In this document: positions 34,164-42,813 of the stretch, in pieces | Layout: every line of letters begins with the position of its first letter | Position numbering within the stretch: the first letter of the stretch is position 1 | NCBI GenBank assembly: GCA_965232455.1 | Contig: OZ246981.1 | Coordinates: forward strand, 806,001 to 870,000 | Source of the DNA: JBFGFX01 sp965232455 | Lineage (GTDB): Bacteria; Pseudomonadota; Gammaproteobacteria; Steroidobacterales; Woeseiaceae | DNA: 64,000 nucleotides | Direction of reading: 5' to 3' | Position numbers and translations under genes: made by a program | Notes under the pieces: generated by a model | Seen by the model: the letters and a program-made list of their open reading frames with translations, nothing else | Database searches by the model: none | Told to the model about the DNA's origin: nothing

Positions 34164-35150
34164 TTATGCGTGGGAATTCGCCCGGGTCTTTTTGAGCGAG
34201 CGCAGCAGCACGTTCACGGTTTGATCGAGTTGAGCCGGCGTTTCGATGCCTGGAATCAACAGCTGGCTCAGCGCATCAACAAAGGCAGCCAGCGAGGAAT
34301 CCGATGGCCGCCAGCCGATAACGGCTTCCATCGGCACGACGCGAACTACAAACGTACTCTCCCCGAGCGGACGGCGCTCGTGGATTGCCTGGAGACTGCG
34401 GATGAAGTCGTCGGTGAGGCTATTCGCACTCAACAATGCGATCACGTAGGCAGCCGTGTCCGCTGCGTTCAATGCGTCGACGATATCGATTCCATGAAAG
34501 TCCAGCGCTTTCGCGAGGGTGTCCCTGAGCTCGGCGTCTTGTTCACAGGCGAGGACGAAACAGGGATGAAATAACGACTGGTCAACGTCGAGCGCGGCGC
34601 TCCGTGAAGCTTGGCGTCGTTCGGCCTCTCGCCACATATAGAGCAGCTGCATCAGCAGCCTGCCGTGGGCGGCGGTAACGTCCTTGGTTGCGACCGTCTG
34701 ATCGTCGGCTTCTCGCGTCACCTCGATCCATTGTGTTTCCCGCTCGATGCGCGGCACGATGGCAGCCGCGGGCCCATCGATGCCCAGATCTTCGAGTGCT
34801 TCGGAGATGAGCGCGGTTGTCCATTCGGCGTCTCCGCCCACCGACACGGTCGCCAGCGAAACGAAACTGCCGTAGGTTAGGCCGAACCAGGGCAGCGCGT
34901 AGCAGTCGCCGCCGAGTCTAGCCCGCTCGGCACGAAGCTGCTCGCTCACTGTTCGCAGAATGGCGCCGCGGCGTTCGCGGTATGTCGCAGCGTCCTCCGG
35001 CAGGAGTGCGGCGTCGAGCCCGAGTACTTCGAGATGCCGCCGATTCTCGCTCAGCGCGTCGGCGTATTGGCTCGCGTACCCCTCGAAGCAGAACTTGGCC
35101 AGCTCACTTCCCAGGGGCAGTGCACTCAACGATTTCTCGGTCATACGCAT
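34164..35150 (-). CDS. TIR-like paralog with degenerate TIR domain (partner of the 35178 gene)
   Basis: 328 residues from the ATG at 35150; a second ATG lies at 35144. The frame remains open upstream only as the antisense of the divergent gene. Residues 1-140 match the N-terminal domain of the plus-strand neighbour (TEKS at the start, AERARLGGDCYALPWFGLTYGSF at 75-97). Residues 194-300 follow TIR order: FVLACEQDAELRDTLAKAL, then AAYVIALLSANSLTDDFIRS. The WxxxE of catalytic TIRs is replaced (F249, L253), so NADase activity is unlikely. It may be a regulatory or sensor subunit. Confidence 0.65.
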   Translation of the reverse strand: MRMTEKSLSALPLGSELAKFCFEGYASQYADALSENRRHLEVLGLDAALLPEDAATYRERRGAILRTVSEQLRAERARLGGDCYALPWFGLTYGSFVSLATVSVGGDAEWTTALISEALEDLGIDGPAAAIVPRIERETQWIEVTREADDQTVATKDVTAAHGRLLMQLLYMWREAERRQASRSAALDVDQSLFHPCFVLACEQDAELRDTLAKALDFHGIDIVDALNAADTAAYVIALLSANSLTDDFIRSLQAIHERRPLGESTFVVRVVPMEAVIGWRPSDSSLAAFVDALSQLLIPGIETPAQLDQTVNVLLRSLKKTRANSHA

Positions 35151-35177
35151 CGGTGCATGATATCGTAGACTGCTCCC

Positions 35178-36134
35178 ATGGTCCCCACCGAAAAGTCTGT
35201 CGCCGCGCTCCTGCAAGGCAGCCACCTCGGCATGCTCGAGTACGGTATTGCGGTCTCCGCGGAATCCGCCGCTGCGTGGGCCGAGTGGCTCGATGCACTC
35301 TCTATACCGGCAGGCGACCGTGATGACGCCGAGAAACTTCTCGACCGCATTCGCGAAAAGCTCGTCGCCGAACGCTTGCGGCTGGGCGGCGACTGTTACC
35401 TGCTGCCGATGTTCGTGATCGGCTACATGTCGTTTCGAGTGGTCGTGAATACGGCGATGGCTCTGCCGCGCGAGGAACCGATCGGGATTCTCGGTACCGC
35501 GGTCGCTGATCTTGGCCTTCAGGTAACGAGGGCCGGTCTCGACGAGCTTGTGGACAAAACGGTCGGCAAGCCCGCTCACGCCGGAGGCGAGGAACCGTCG
35601 CTCGCGCACTCGGAGGTACTGCGCTGGGTTCAGGCACTCGGGCTTCGCATTCTGGAACTCTGGGACCGAGCCGAACAAGCGCGCGCAGACGGTTTGCCAG
35701 AATTCTCGATTGAGAGCGGGCCGAGCTGGAGCTGTTTCATTAGCTACAATCATAAGGATGAATCGTTCGCATCAGCGCTTTACGAACAATTGAGAGAGCA
35801 CGGCGTGCGCGTCTGGTATGCGCCGGAAGCGGTCGTTGCCGGTCGGCTGGCGCAGCAGGTTCGCGACGCAATCTGGCGACAGGACAAGCTGGTCGTTGTG
35901 CTGTCGCCCGCGAGCTTGCAGAGCGCCTGGGTCAGAGACGAATGCAGGTGGGCGGGAGAGCGTGAGCGGGAAACCGGCGAATCGATCCTGTTGCCGATCA
36001 GTATCGAACGCAGCATCGACACCGGTCGATGGCTCGCGGAGGTCATGGGTGAACGGCGCGAGGTACTCGACTTCAGCGACTACCGGGATGGCGTCCGCTT
36101 CGGAGAATCGGTGCAAGCGCTGGTTCGATCGTAG
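35178..36134 (+). CDS. TIR-domain protein with unknown N-terminal domain (likely NADase effector)
   Basis: 318 residues. Residues 1-140 are the domain shared with the minus-strand paralog (TEKSVAALLQG, AERLRLGGDCYLLPMFVIGY at 64-83). Residues 184-318 are a full TIR domain: CFISYNHKDESFASALYEQL (186-205), GVRVWYAPEAVVAG, KLVVVLSPASLQSAWVRDE with the candidate catalytic Glu255, and LLPISIE. Bacterial TIRs of this type hydrolyse NAD+ or make cyclic ADP-ribose signals in antiphage defence. No Thoeris ThsA, STAND or Argonaute partner is present; the paralog 27 bp away is the natural partner. Confidence 0.75.
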   Translation: MVPTEKSVAALLQGSHLGMLEYGIAVSAESAAAWAEWLDALSIPAGDRDDAEKLLDRIREKLVAERLRLGGDCYLLPMFVIGYMSFRVVVNTAMALPREEPIGILGTAVADLGLQVTRAGLDELVDKTVGKPAHAGGEEPSLAHSEVLRWVQALGLRILELWDRAEQARADGLPEFSIESGPSWSCFISYNHKDESFASALYEQLREHGVRVWYAPEAVVAGRLAQQVRDAIWRQDKLVVVLSPASLQSAWVRDECRWAGERERETGESILLPISIERSIDTGRWLAEVMGERREVLDFSDYRDGVRFGESVQALVRS

Positions 36135-36346
36135 GGCGCTGAAAGCCCTGTTCTTGAAATTCTCGATGGGCGATTATCGTCAGGTTCTGCATCCACCGTT
36201 TTCTTCGCGGGAGAATCCGTCGTCATACGTTTTCGCAACGGTCTCGTCACCGAGTCCGTACCCGGATTCATCGGCAGCGGATCGCTTGCCGGGAAACTTT
36301 CGGCAAGTGCGGCGTCGAGTTCTTCATCGGTTATGCGGTCCCGCAT
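36080..36346 (-). CDS. Small protein with the FPASDP motif
   Basis: 88 residues. The start ITDEELDAALAESFPASDPL matches the short conserved proteins that carry an (E)SFPASDP motif; their function is unknown. The ATG at 36346 has GGGAG nine bases upstream. The last 18 codons overlap the 3' end of the TIR gene on the other strand, so the true C-terminus is uncertain. Confidence 0.5.
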   Translation of the reverse strand: MRDRITDEELDAALAESFPASDPLPMNPGTDSVTRPLRKRMTTDSPAKKTVDAEPDDNRPSRISRTGLSAPYDRTSACTDSPKRTPSR

Positions 36347-36619
36347 GCACGCGCTCCCGGCAAGAAGCCATTATTCATTGTAGATGGTAAATGGAAATCC
36401 GGGCGTTATGAACCATTTTACCCGGCGCGGTCCGGATACGCAGAAGCCCTGATTTTCGCCGGCAACTCAGTCCGTTAGCGTCTCTGAAACTACGACTGCC
36501 GAAAATCAGCTATGTTCCCGGCGGCTGCGCTGGTGCGCCTAACGACTCGTGAACTGACGGCACACGGCTGACGAAGCAATGTCCTGGCGGTGCAGCAGCT
36601 GGGCGAAGGGGAATCCACT

Positions 36620-37966
36620 GTGAAAAAATCAATTGAATTTTCCGATTTCATGGAAACGTTCAAGGCAAGAACGCCCGGCCAGGCCGAGTTCCATCAGGCG
36701 GTGGGTGAGGTTGTGAAGGACCTCGTGCCGGTGGTCAATGACAATCCCGATTACATCCATGCCAGAATTCTCGACCGCATCACCGAGCCGGAGCGCACGA
36801 TTTCGTTCCGCGTCGTCTGGGAAGACGACCGGCATGGGGTCCATGTGAATCGCGGTTATCGCGTCCAGTTCAACAGCGCCATTGGTCCCTACAAAGGAGG
36901 ACTGCGTTTTCATCCAACGGTAAACCCGTCGATTCTAAACTTTTTAGCATTCGAGCAGACGTTCAAGAACGCTTTGACCGGTCTTCCGATGGGCGGCGGG
37001 AAGGGCGGCTCGGACTTCGATCCCAGGGGTCGCTCAGAGTCCGAAATCATGCGGTTTTGCAACGCATTCATGCTTCAATTGCATCGCCATATCGAACCGA
37101 ACGTTGACATCCCGGCCGGCGACATCAACGTGGGCAGCCGGGAAATCGGCTATCTGTTCGGTGCCTACCGACGTATAACGAATGAATTCAAGGCTGTCCT
37201 CACCGGCAAAGGGCTCACGTTCGGCGGCAGCGAAATGCGCACCGAAGCAACGGGCTACGGCTTGCTGTACTTCGTACGGGAAATGCTCGAAACCCGGGCG
37301 CAGACCGTCGAGGGGCGGAGGACGGTTGTATCGGGTTCGGGTAACGTGGCAACCCACGCGGCCGAGAAAGCCGTAGAAATGGGAGCAAAGGTTGTCACCC
37401 TGTCCGATAGTCGTGGCTTCATTCTCGACGAGGAGGGCGTGACGCAGGCGAAAATCGACTGGGTCCGCCAACACAAGGCGAAGTCGCGAGCGACCCTGGA
37501 AGATTATGCGGACGAGTTCGGCGCCAGATGGTTCCCGGGCAAGACTCCCTGGGGTGTCGAGTGCACGATTGCGCTCCCTTGCGCAACCCAGAACGAACTG
37601 GGCAAAGACGACGCGTCCACGTTGATAAACAACGGCTGCATACTGATCGCGGAGGGCGCGAATATGCCGACGACGGCAGCGGCGCAGGCGGTAATAGGCG
37701 ATGCGGAAGTCTTGTTTGGCCCGGGTAAAGCCAGCAACGCCGGCGGTGTCGCCGTGTCCGGTCTCGAGATCAGTCAGAACCGCATGCGCCGGTCAAAAGG
37801 ACGTGTTGAGTTGGATGAAGATTTGAAATCGATCATGCACAAAATTCACGACTCATGCATCCGTCATGGCGGGGGCTTGAACGGCAAGGTGGACTACGCT
37901 CGCGGAGCGAACATTGCCGGATTCAAGAAGGTCGCGGATGCGATGCTCGCTCAGGGCCACAGTTGA
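36620..37966 (+). CDS. gdhA: NADP-specific glutamate dehydrogenase
   Basis: 448 residues from the GTG at 36620, which has GGGGAA about six bases upstream; a GTG at 36590 is the alternative. The hexameric GdhA family is shown by RGYRVQFNSAIGPYKGGLRF, the catalytic-lysine region LPMGGGKGGSDFDP and the nucleotide-binding GSGNVATHAAEK. It makes glutamate from 2-oxoglutarate and ammonium. It marks the right edge of the accessory island. Confidence 0.96.
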   Translation: MKKSIEFSDFMETFKARTPGQAEFHQAVGEVVKDLVPVVNDNPDYIHARILDRITEPERTISFRVVWEDDRHGVHVNRGYRVQFNSAIGPYKGGLRFHPTVNPSILNFLAFEQTFKNALTGLPMGGGKGGSDFDPRGRSESEIMRFCNAFMLQLHRHIEPNVDIPAGDINVGSREIGYLFGAYRRITNEFKAVLTGKGLTFGGSEMRTEATGYGLLYFVREMLETRAQTVEGRRTVVSGSGNVATHAAEKAVEMGAKVVTLSDSRGFILDEEGVTQAKIDWVRQHKAKSRATLEDYADEFGARWFPGKTPWGVECTIALPCATQNELGKDDASTLINNGCILIAEGANMPTTAAAQAVIGDAEVLFGPGKASNAGGVAVSGLEISQNRMRRSKGRVELDEDLKSIMHKIHDSCIRHGGGLNGKVDYARGANIAGFKKVADAMLAQGHS

Positions 37967-38086
37967 AACGGGGTTCCTATGACACTCGTCCTGCACAGCG
38001 GCCGTTCGAGTCGTGCTGGAATCGCTGAGATTGGAAGCCGTAAACGGGCAGGAGCGGTCACTCGAGGCGCGTTGCAATCACTGTCC

Positions 38087-39196
38087 TCATTCTGAAATGA
38101 ACAGGTTCAGGAACTTGGCCGCAAGCTTAGACTTTTCCACCTCCGCTTTGTGCAGCGGGTTGCCCCAGTGGATGCCGTCGGTGTTGCCAAGAGCAATCAG
38201 CGCCCAACCGTCGTCCGGCGCCTTCAGCAGCAAGCCGGCGTAAGCCTCCGGCCACCAGCCCCCATGCCACACAAGCCTGTGGCCCCGCCATTCCTGCACC
38301 CACCAACCGTACGCGTAAGCTGCCGGCTTGCCGTCAGCCAAGGTCGGCGGTGTCCACATCCGCTCAACTAGCTCGGGCGGCAGGATCTTGCCTTGATCCA
38401 ATGCGACGGAGTACTTCGCCAGGCCCATAGCGCCTGCGATGATGCCGGAACTCGCGTTGAGTTCCGGATTCGGCAGGACCGAGGGGGCATGGCCGTCATC
38501 TTCCTCCGGCGCGTGTCGAAACGGCGGCGCCAGATTCGTGAGCGCAACGCTACGGTCGGGGTCTCGCCAGCCCGCCGCCACGGCGTCGAGTTCCGCGGGA
38601 CCGAGAACGTATTCATTCATCCATTCGCGCCAGGTCCGATCCGTGTTCTCCTCTACCCAGTTCGACAGCCGCCCAAAAACGATCGGGTTGTACATGAACG
38701 TCGATCCGGGCTCGCCTTGTACACGGTGCTGTAGAACGTGCCGCAAACTGATTGGCACGTCGCAGCGCGGCGGCTCTACGACGGTACCGTCATCGAGCGT
38801 GCCGCCGCCGAAAATGATTCCGCTATTCGTTAACCATTCACAGCGCCTGCCCCAATCGCTGAGCGTCGTGAAATCGTCATCCAGGTTAATGTGCCCGTCG
38901 GCTTCCATGGCGAGCAGCGTGGCGGCAGTGAACGTCTTCGAGATCGATGCGACCAGATAGGTCGTTTCGGCTGTCGTGGGCTCCTCGGCATCGTGATCCT
39001 GCCAGCCTATCGCTTCCGACAGCACAACCTCGCCGTCCTTGACCAGGGCGACTGAAAAGCTGGGGATGCGCGCATCGCGCCGGTACTCCTGCAGGAACTG
39101 CCTGAATTCATCAAGTTTTTCGTCCAGAGAACTAGCAGACGAAGGTTTGCTGATCGGCAGTAGCGCGAACGCCAGGACAAAACACACTATCTTCAT
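38087..39196 (-). CDS. Secreted serine hydrolase, class C beta-lactamase family
   Basis: 369 residues from the ATG at 39196 (AGGAAA upstream), with a signal peptide (MKIVCFVLAFALLPISKPSSA). The SxxK motif is SISK (S84-K87). The second motif is the YNP of FMYNPIVFGRL, in place of YxN, and the third is the HGG of VWHGGWWPEAYAG. Such proteins include esterases, D-aminopeptidases and penicillin-binding hydrolases. Antibiotic resistance is not implied. Confidence 0.85.
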   Translation of the reverse strand: MKIVCFVLAFALLPISKPSSASSLDEKLDEFRQFLQEYRRDARIPSFSVALVKDGEVVLSEAIGWQDHDAEEPTTAETTYLVASISKTFTAATLLAMEADGHINLDDDFTTLSDWGRRCEWLTNSGIIFGGGTLDDGTVVEPPRCDVPISLRHVLQHRVQGEPGSTFMYNPIVFGRLSNWVEENTDRTWREWMNEYVLGPAELDAVAAGWRDPDRSVALTNLAPPFRHAPEEDDGHAPSVLPNPELNASSGIIAGAMGLAKYSVALDQGKILPPELVERMWTPPTLADGKPAAYAYGWWVQEWRGHRLVWHGGWWPEAYAGLLLKAPDDGWALIALGNTDGIHWGNPLHKAEVEKSKLAAKFLNLFISE

Positions 39197-39247
39197 TTTT
39201 TTCCTGCTCTTGACGGGCAAGACGAGTGGAGGGCATCGCGCCACTCG

Positions 39248-40201
39248 TCAAGAACCCGACAACCTGCCCACGATCAGCTCGCTGATTTCCTTTCCTTTGA
39301 CGCCGGTGGCGACGGAAATCGCAGGGCGGTCCTGCCAGGCGGCCGGCGTCGCATCGTCCGTGTCGCCGAGGCTTGGCCAGGTTTTGCCGCGGCTGATCCC
39401 CTCCGTCTCGACGCGGATCGGCCATTGATCGAGGTCGAAGAGTTCCGGGGTCAGGAGATACGCAACCGCCGAGGGATCGTGCGAATAGATTCCGTCGATC
39501 CCGTTCGTTTTCTTGTAAAAGGACTGATAAAACGGCACCGCCGCCGCCAGATGCCGCGACGTGGGGCTTCCGCCTTCCGTGATCCTGCCGACGTCCCGCG
39601 ACGTCAGAGTGACCCGGTGGGTGACGTCCAGTCCGATCATCGTCGTGCGCCAGGATTGTCCGAGTACGAGGTCAGCCGCTTCCGGATCGTTCATCATGTT
39701 CGCCTCGGCGGCCGGCGTGGCGTTTCCCGGCACGAAGGCGTTGCCACCCATGATCACGATTTCATCGACCAGCGTCGGCAAATCCGGGAACGCCTGAATC
39801 GCCAATGCCAGGTTTGTGAGCGGACCCAAGGTCAGGATCGTCACCTCGCCCGGAGCTTCCGATACCCGCTCGTACAACCATTTCCACGCCGGTTCGCTGA
39901 CGGGGCCGGATATTGGTGCTGCAAGGTTGGCGTTACCTTGTGCGTCCTGTCCGTGAACCTGCGGTACGGCCCCGAGGTAGTCCGACGACAAGGGCTTCGT
40001 CGCACCCATTGCCACCGGGATGTCCCCGCGTCCGGCAATTTCGAGCAGCGACAGGGTGTTCCTGGTCGTGACCTCGGTTTCGGCGTTTCCGAAGATCGTC
40101 GTCATGCCGATGACGTCGATCTCCGGAGACGCCAGCGCGAGGAAGATCGCAATCGCGTCGTCCACCCCGGGGTCGGTGTCGATTATCGTTTTTCTGGTCA
40201 T
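39248..40201 (-). CDS. Inosine-uridine-preferring nucleoside hydrolase
   Basis: 317 residues from the ATG at 40201 (AGGAAAG upstream); a start at 40231 would add ten residues. The calcium-binding DTDPGVDDAIAIF motif is at the N-terminus, and VPVAMGATKPL, ILTLGPLTNLALA, VIMGGNAF and YSHDPSAVAYLL follow. It splits the N-glycosidic bond of nucleosides for salvage. It ends 51 bases before the start of the serine hydrolase gene and may share its transcript. Confidence 0.92.
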   Translation of the reverse strand: MTRKTIIDTDPGVDDAIAIFLALASPEIDVIGMTTIFGNAETEVTTRNTLSLLEIAGRGDIPVAMGATKPLSSDYLGAVPQVHGQDAQGNANLAAPISGPVSEPAWKWLYERVSEAPGEVTILTLGPLTNLALAIQAFPDLPTLVDEIVIMGGNAFVPGNATPAAEANMMNDPEAADLVLGQSWRTTMIGLDVTHRVTLTSRDVGRITEGGSPTSRHLAAAVPFYQSFYKKTNGIDGIYSHDPSAVAYLLTPELFDLDQWPIRVETEGISRGKTWPSLGDTDDATPAAWQDRPAISVATGVKGKEISELIVGRLSGS

Positions 40202-40474
40202 ACTTTCCTGCGAATGTTCATTTTTGCTCACCCACTAGCCGCTGCCGAGATACGTTTCGTCCGACAAATAGAATCCCGCAAACGCATCCTCGAAGTCTTC
40301 GGCAACGGATTTTTTACAGGGAGCACACCCGATTGATGTCCGGATGGGCGTTTTCTTGCGTCAGATGACGAATCGTCTGTTTGCAGTACGACCGTCCGCC
40401 GTCGAGTGTAGAGTGGACGGCGGTTCCGATCAAACCCAATAGCGTAATAGCGTTTGAATCACTACCGTCGCGGC
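40202..40474. other. Intergenic region, nothing recognised
   Basis: Between the nucleoside hydrolase start and the zinc-ribbon stop, both on the minus strand. No frame with coding character, clear promoter or strong hairpin was seen. The nucleoside hydrolase promoter should lie in its left part. Confidence 0.4.
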
Positions 40475-40720
40475 CTAGTAGACCGACCGATACGCATGCC
40501 CGGCGTTCGGAACTTGCGAACGAATCTGTTTACCGGCGCGCCGGCCGCAACGCGAGCATCGGAATTTCAGTTCGGTAATGCCCTTGTCGGCCAGTCCCGC
40601 GCGATCCAGCTCGAGGAACGAGTATTCCTTCCAGCGCCGGCATTTCAGACAACCGGCTGCGACTCGTTCGCCGTGTTGATAGGCTTTGCGAACGGTGTCG
40701 AGGACGATCTCCTGCGTCAC
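40475..40720 (-). CDS. Small zinc-ribbon protein
   Basis: 81 residues with two cysteine pairs, GCLKCRRW and FRCSRCGR, forming a likely four-Cys zinc ribbon. Its ATG overlaps the stop of the SRAP gene by four bases, so the two are translationally coupled. The function is unknown; a role with SRAP in damaged-DNA handling is inference. Confidence 0.7.
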   Translation of the reverse strand: MTQEIVLDTVRKAYQHGERVAAGCLKCRRWKEYSFLELDRAGLADKGITELKFRCSRCGRRAGKQIRSQVPNAGHAYRSVY

Positions 40721-41361
40721 GGTTTGACCAGGTCGTCGGGCGCTACGTTCGAGGGAACCGGCCAGGCTTCCATGCGGGCGGACGGGTAGGGTTTGATCAA
40801 TTCGTTCGCGACGTCTCGTTCATCCGTGAGCCACGCCTCGTAGTTTTCGGGTGGAATGAACAGCGGCATCCGGTGTTTGTTCTTGCCGGCGTTGTGAATG
40901 CGCGTCATGAGTTCGTTCGCCGGCATCGTGAGCATGGTCGCCGACAGTCCGTGCTTGTTGTTCGCGTCCCACAGGCCGGCGATTGCCATCGGTTCGGTGG
41001 ACAGGCGGATAAACCACCGCTGCTTACGGTTTCGCCCCTCGACCTGTTGCCACTCGTAAAATCCCCGAATCGGGAACAGGCATCGGTTTCCTTTTCGCCA
41101 CGGCCGGCGGTAGGACGGCTTTTCAGCCACCGTCTCGATGCGCGCGTTCCATGTGGCTGCCTGCCACTTCTCGTCCTTGAACCAAAACGGAATCAGACCC
41201 CACCGCATCGGGTCGCAGACGCGGCCTACCTCGCTTTGATAAACGATCGGGACTTGTGTCGTCAGCCGGACCTCGATACTGCTGAACTCGAACGGCGGCC
41301 GGACCAGCGACCAGTCGTACTCCATATCGCGGTCGGTGCTCGAGACGAATCGGGTACACAT
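40717..41361 (-). CDS. yedK: SRAP/HMCES-family protein (YedK), abasic-site crosslinker
   Basis: 214 residues from the ATG at 41361, which places the catalytic cysteine at position 2 (MCTRFVSS). Family motifs are MRWGLIPFWFKDEKW, TWNARIETVAEKPSYR, RCLFPIRGFYEWQQ and the histidine in KHRMPLFIP. SRAP proteins form a thiazolidine crosslink with abasic sites in single-stranded DNA. The longer reading from 41442 would bury the catalytic cysteine and is rejected. Confidence 0.93.
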   Translation of the reverse strand: MCTRFVSSTDRDMEYDWSLVRPPFEFSSIEVRLTTQVPIVYQSEVGRVCDPMRWGLIPFWFKDEKWQAATWNARIETVAEKPSYRRPWRKGNRCLFPIRGFYEWQQVEGRNRKQRWFIRLSTEPMAIAGLWDANNKHGLSATMLTMPANELMTRIHNAGKNKHRMPLFIPPENYEAWLTDERDVANELIKPYPSARMEAWPVPSNVAPDDLVKP

Positions 41362-41791
41362 TGGCGGCCTTGCGTTCTCGTTCTTTTGCGTTGGCAGTCG
41401 AGTGTAGTGAGGCGAGGAAAGCCGCCTGACGGCCCATGACACCGCTGTTCCGGGCGTCTCAACCGGTTTCGACGCCGGGCTGATCGGACGACATTGCCCT
41501 TCCTATATGGGCGCCTACGAGCAAGCGGGCGGGTTGGACGGGTAACGCCCGTTGGAGAAGCGGGGGGCTGTGCGCAACGGTCAGCGTCGAGTTCGGCGCA
41601 GGCCGGCAGGCGATCGACACGTTTTGGGTTGAGCTCGATAACGTCGCGTTCTACTGAGTTCGCACAGACCCTACCCAAAGGAAGGGTTGATCGAAGCACC
41701 CGCGGGTCTGTAGCATCGAGGCGTTTTGATTCCGGAACCCGGGCAGGCGTTCCGGCTCGTTCAGGTAACAAACGTCTCTTGGGATTCCAAA
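41362..41791. other. Divergent intergenic region with a nested hairpin
   Basis: No coding frame with family character. ACAGACCC (41664-41671) pairs perfectly with GGGTCTGT (41704-41711), and ACCC/GGGT (41673-41676 and 41684-41687) pairs within it. The structure ends 80 bases before the cysteine dioxygenase start and could be a leader element. Confidence 0.4.
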
Positions 41792-42361
41792 ATGTCGGAT
41801 TACAGCCTCGATCAATTCATGGCGGACACGCGTGACGCGGTCGGGTCTCTTCAGGAAACCGCAGACTGTGTCGACGCCGTGGCGCCGCTGCTCCACCGCC
41901 TGATTGCAGGTTCGAGGGACTTTCTAAAGCCGGAGCACTTCCGGTCGGATCCGGATCACTACGCCCGCAACGCGATCCACATCGACGAGGAAGGGGGGCT
42001 ATCCCTGTACGCGCTGGTCTGGTTGCCGGGGCAATGGACGCCCGTTCACGACCACGGAACCTGGGGCGTCGTCGGAGTTGTCGATGGGCTGCTCACCGAG
42101 CGCAATTTCATGCGAATGGATCACAACCTCGATCAGGACTACGGCATTGAACTCCGGCGCGGCGGATGTATCCTGCTCGATGAGGGGACCGTGACCTCGT
42201 TTGTGCCCAATCCCGACCACATACACGAAACGGGCGTTCCGCGGACGGGCCAAAAGACCGTCAGCCTGCACCTGTACGGCAGGACCATGAATTCGTTTCA
42301 TATCTACGACGTTGCGGCCGGCACCCGCGAGCGGATTGACGTCTTTCACAACGAAAGTTGA
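41792..42361 (+). CDS. Cysteine dioxygenase-family thiol dioxygenase
   Basis: 189 residues from the ATG at 41792. The cupin iron site is HDHGTWG (H86, H88) with the third ligand in SLHLYGRTM. It oxidises cysteine to cysteine sulfinate, or 3-mercaptopropionate in related enzymes. The two cannot be separated by reading. Confidence 0.88.
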   Translation: MSDYSLDQFMADTRDAVGSLQETADCVDAVAPLLHRLIAGSRDFLKPEHFRSDPDHYARNAIHIDEEGGLSLYALVWLPGQWTPVHDHGTWGVVGVVDGLLTERNFMRMDHNLDQDYGIELRRGGCILLDEGTVTSFVPNPDHIHETGVPRTGQKTVSLHLYGRTMNSFHIYDVAAGTRERIDVFHNES

Positions 42362-42398
42362 CCCCTGGATCAATAATGACCAGGCAGGCTCCGTTACC

Positions 42399-42752
42399 AT
42401 GAACCACGCCGAGGTTGAGACCGTTGTCCGAGAGACGATGCACGATCTGCCGGACTGGGTGCAGGAAGGGCTGAACAACATCGAAGTGCTCGTGATGGAC
42501 GAGCCCGACGAGGCGCTGGACCCGGACGGCGAGGGCCTGCTCGGTCTCTACGTGGGCCTGCCGCTAACCGAACGCGGCGTGGACTACGCTGGCGAGCTGC
42601 CGGACGTCATCTATATCTTTCGCCGCCCGCACCTGGAACTGGGTCTTCCTCCGGATGAACTTCGCGACGAGATCGTCAAGACGCTCATCCACGAGATTGC
42701 GCATTACTTCGGTATCGACGACGATCATCTCGATGAGATCGGATGGGGTTAA
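42399..42752 (+). CDS. Zincin-like metallopeptidase
   Basis: 117 residues from the ATG at 42399. The motif HEIAHYFGIDDDHLDEIGW is the minizincin HExxHxxGxxD signature of the family found across proteobacteria and actinobacteria. YVGLPLTERGV and VIYIFRRP precede it. It is cytoplasmic with unknown substrate and probably follows cdo in one transcript. Confidence 0.88.
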   Translation: MNHAEVETVVRETMHDLPDWVQEGLNNIEVLVMDEPDEALDPDGEGLLGLYVGLPLTERGVDYAGELPDVIYIFRRPHLELGLPPDELRDEIVKTLIHEIAHYFGIDDDHLDEIGWG

Positions 42753-42813
42753 CGGTGTGCCGAGACCCTGATGGGAATACCAAATCGGCGGCCCACGGGT
42801 GTAGCCGAAACTT

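Noticed and set aside
35151..35753. N-terminal extension of the minus-strand TIR-like protein to 529 residues
   Set aside because: The extra 201 codons are the antisense of the plus-strand TIR gene. The aligned TEKS starts of the two paralogs define the real beginning.
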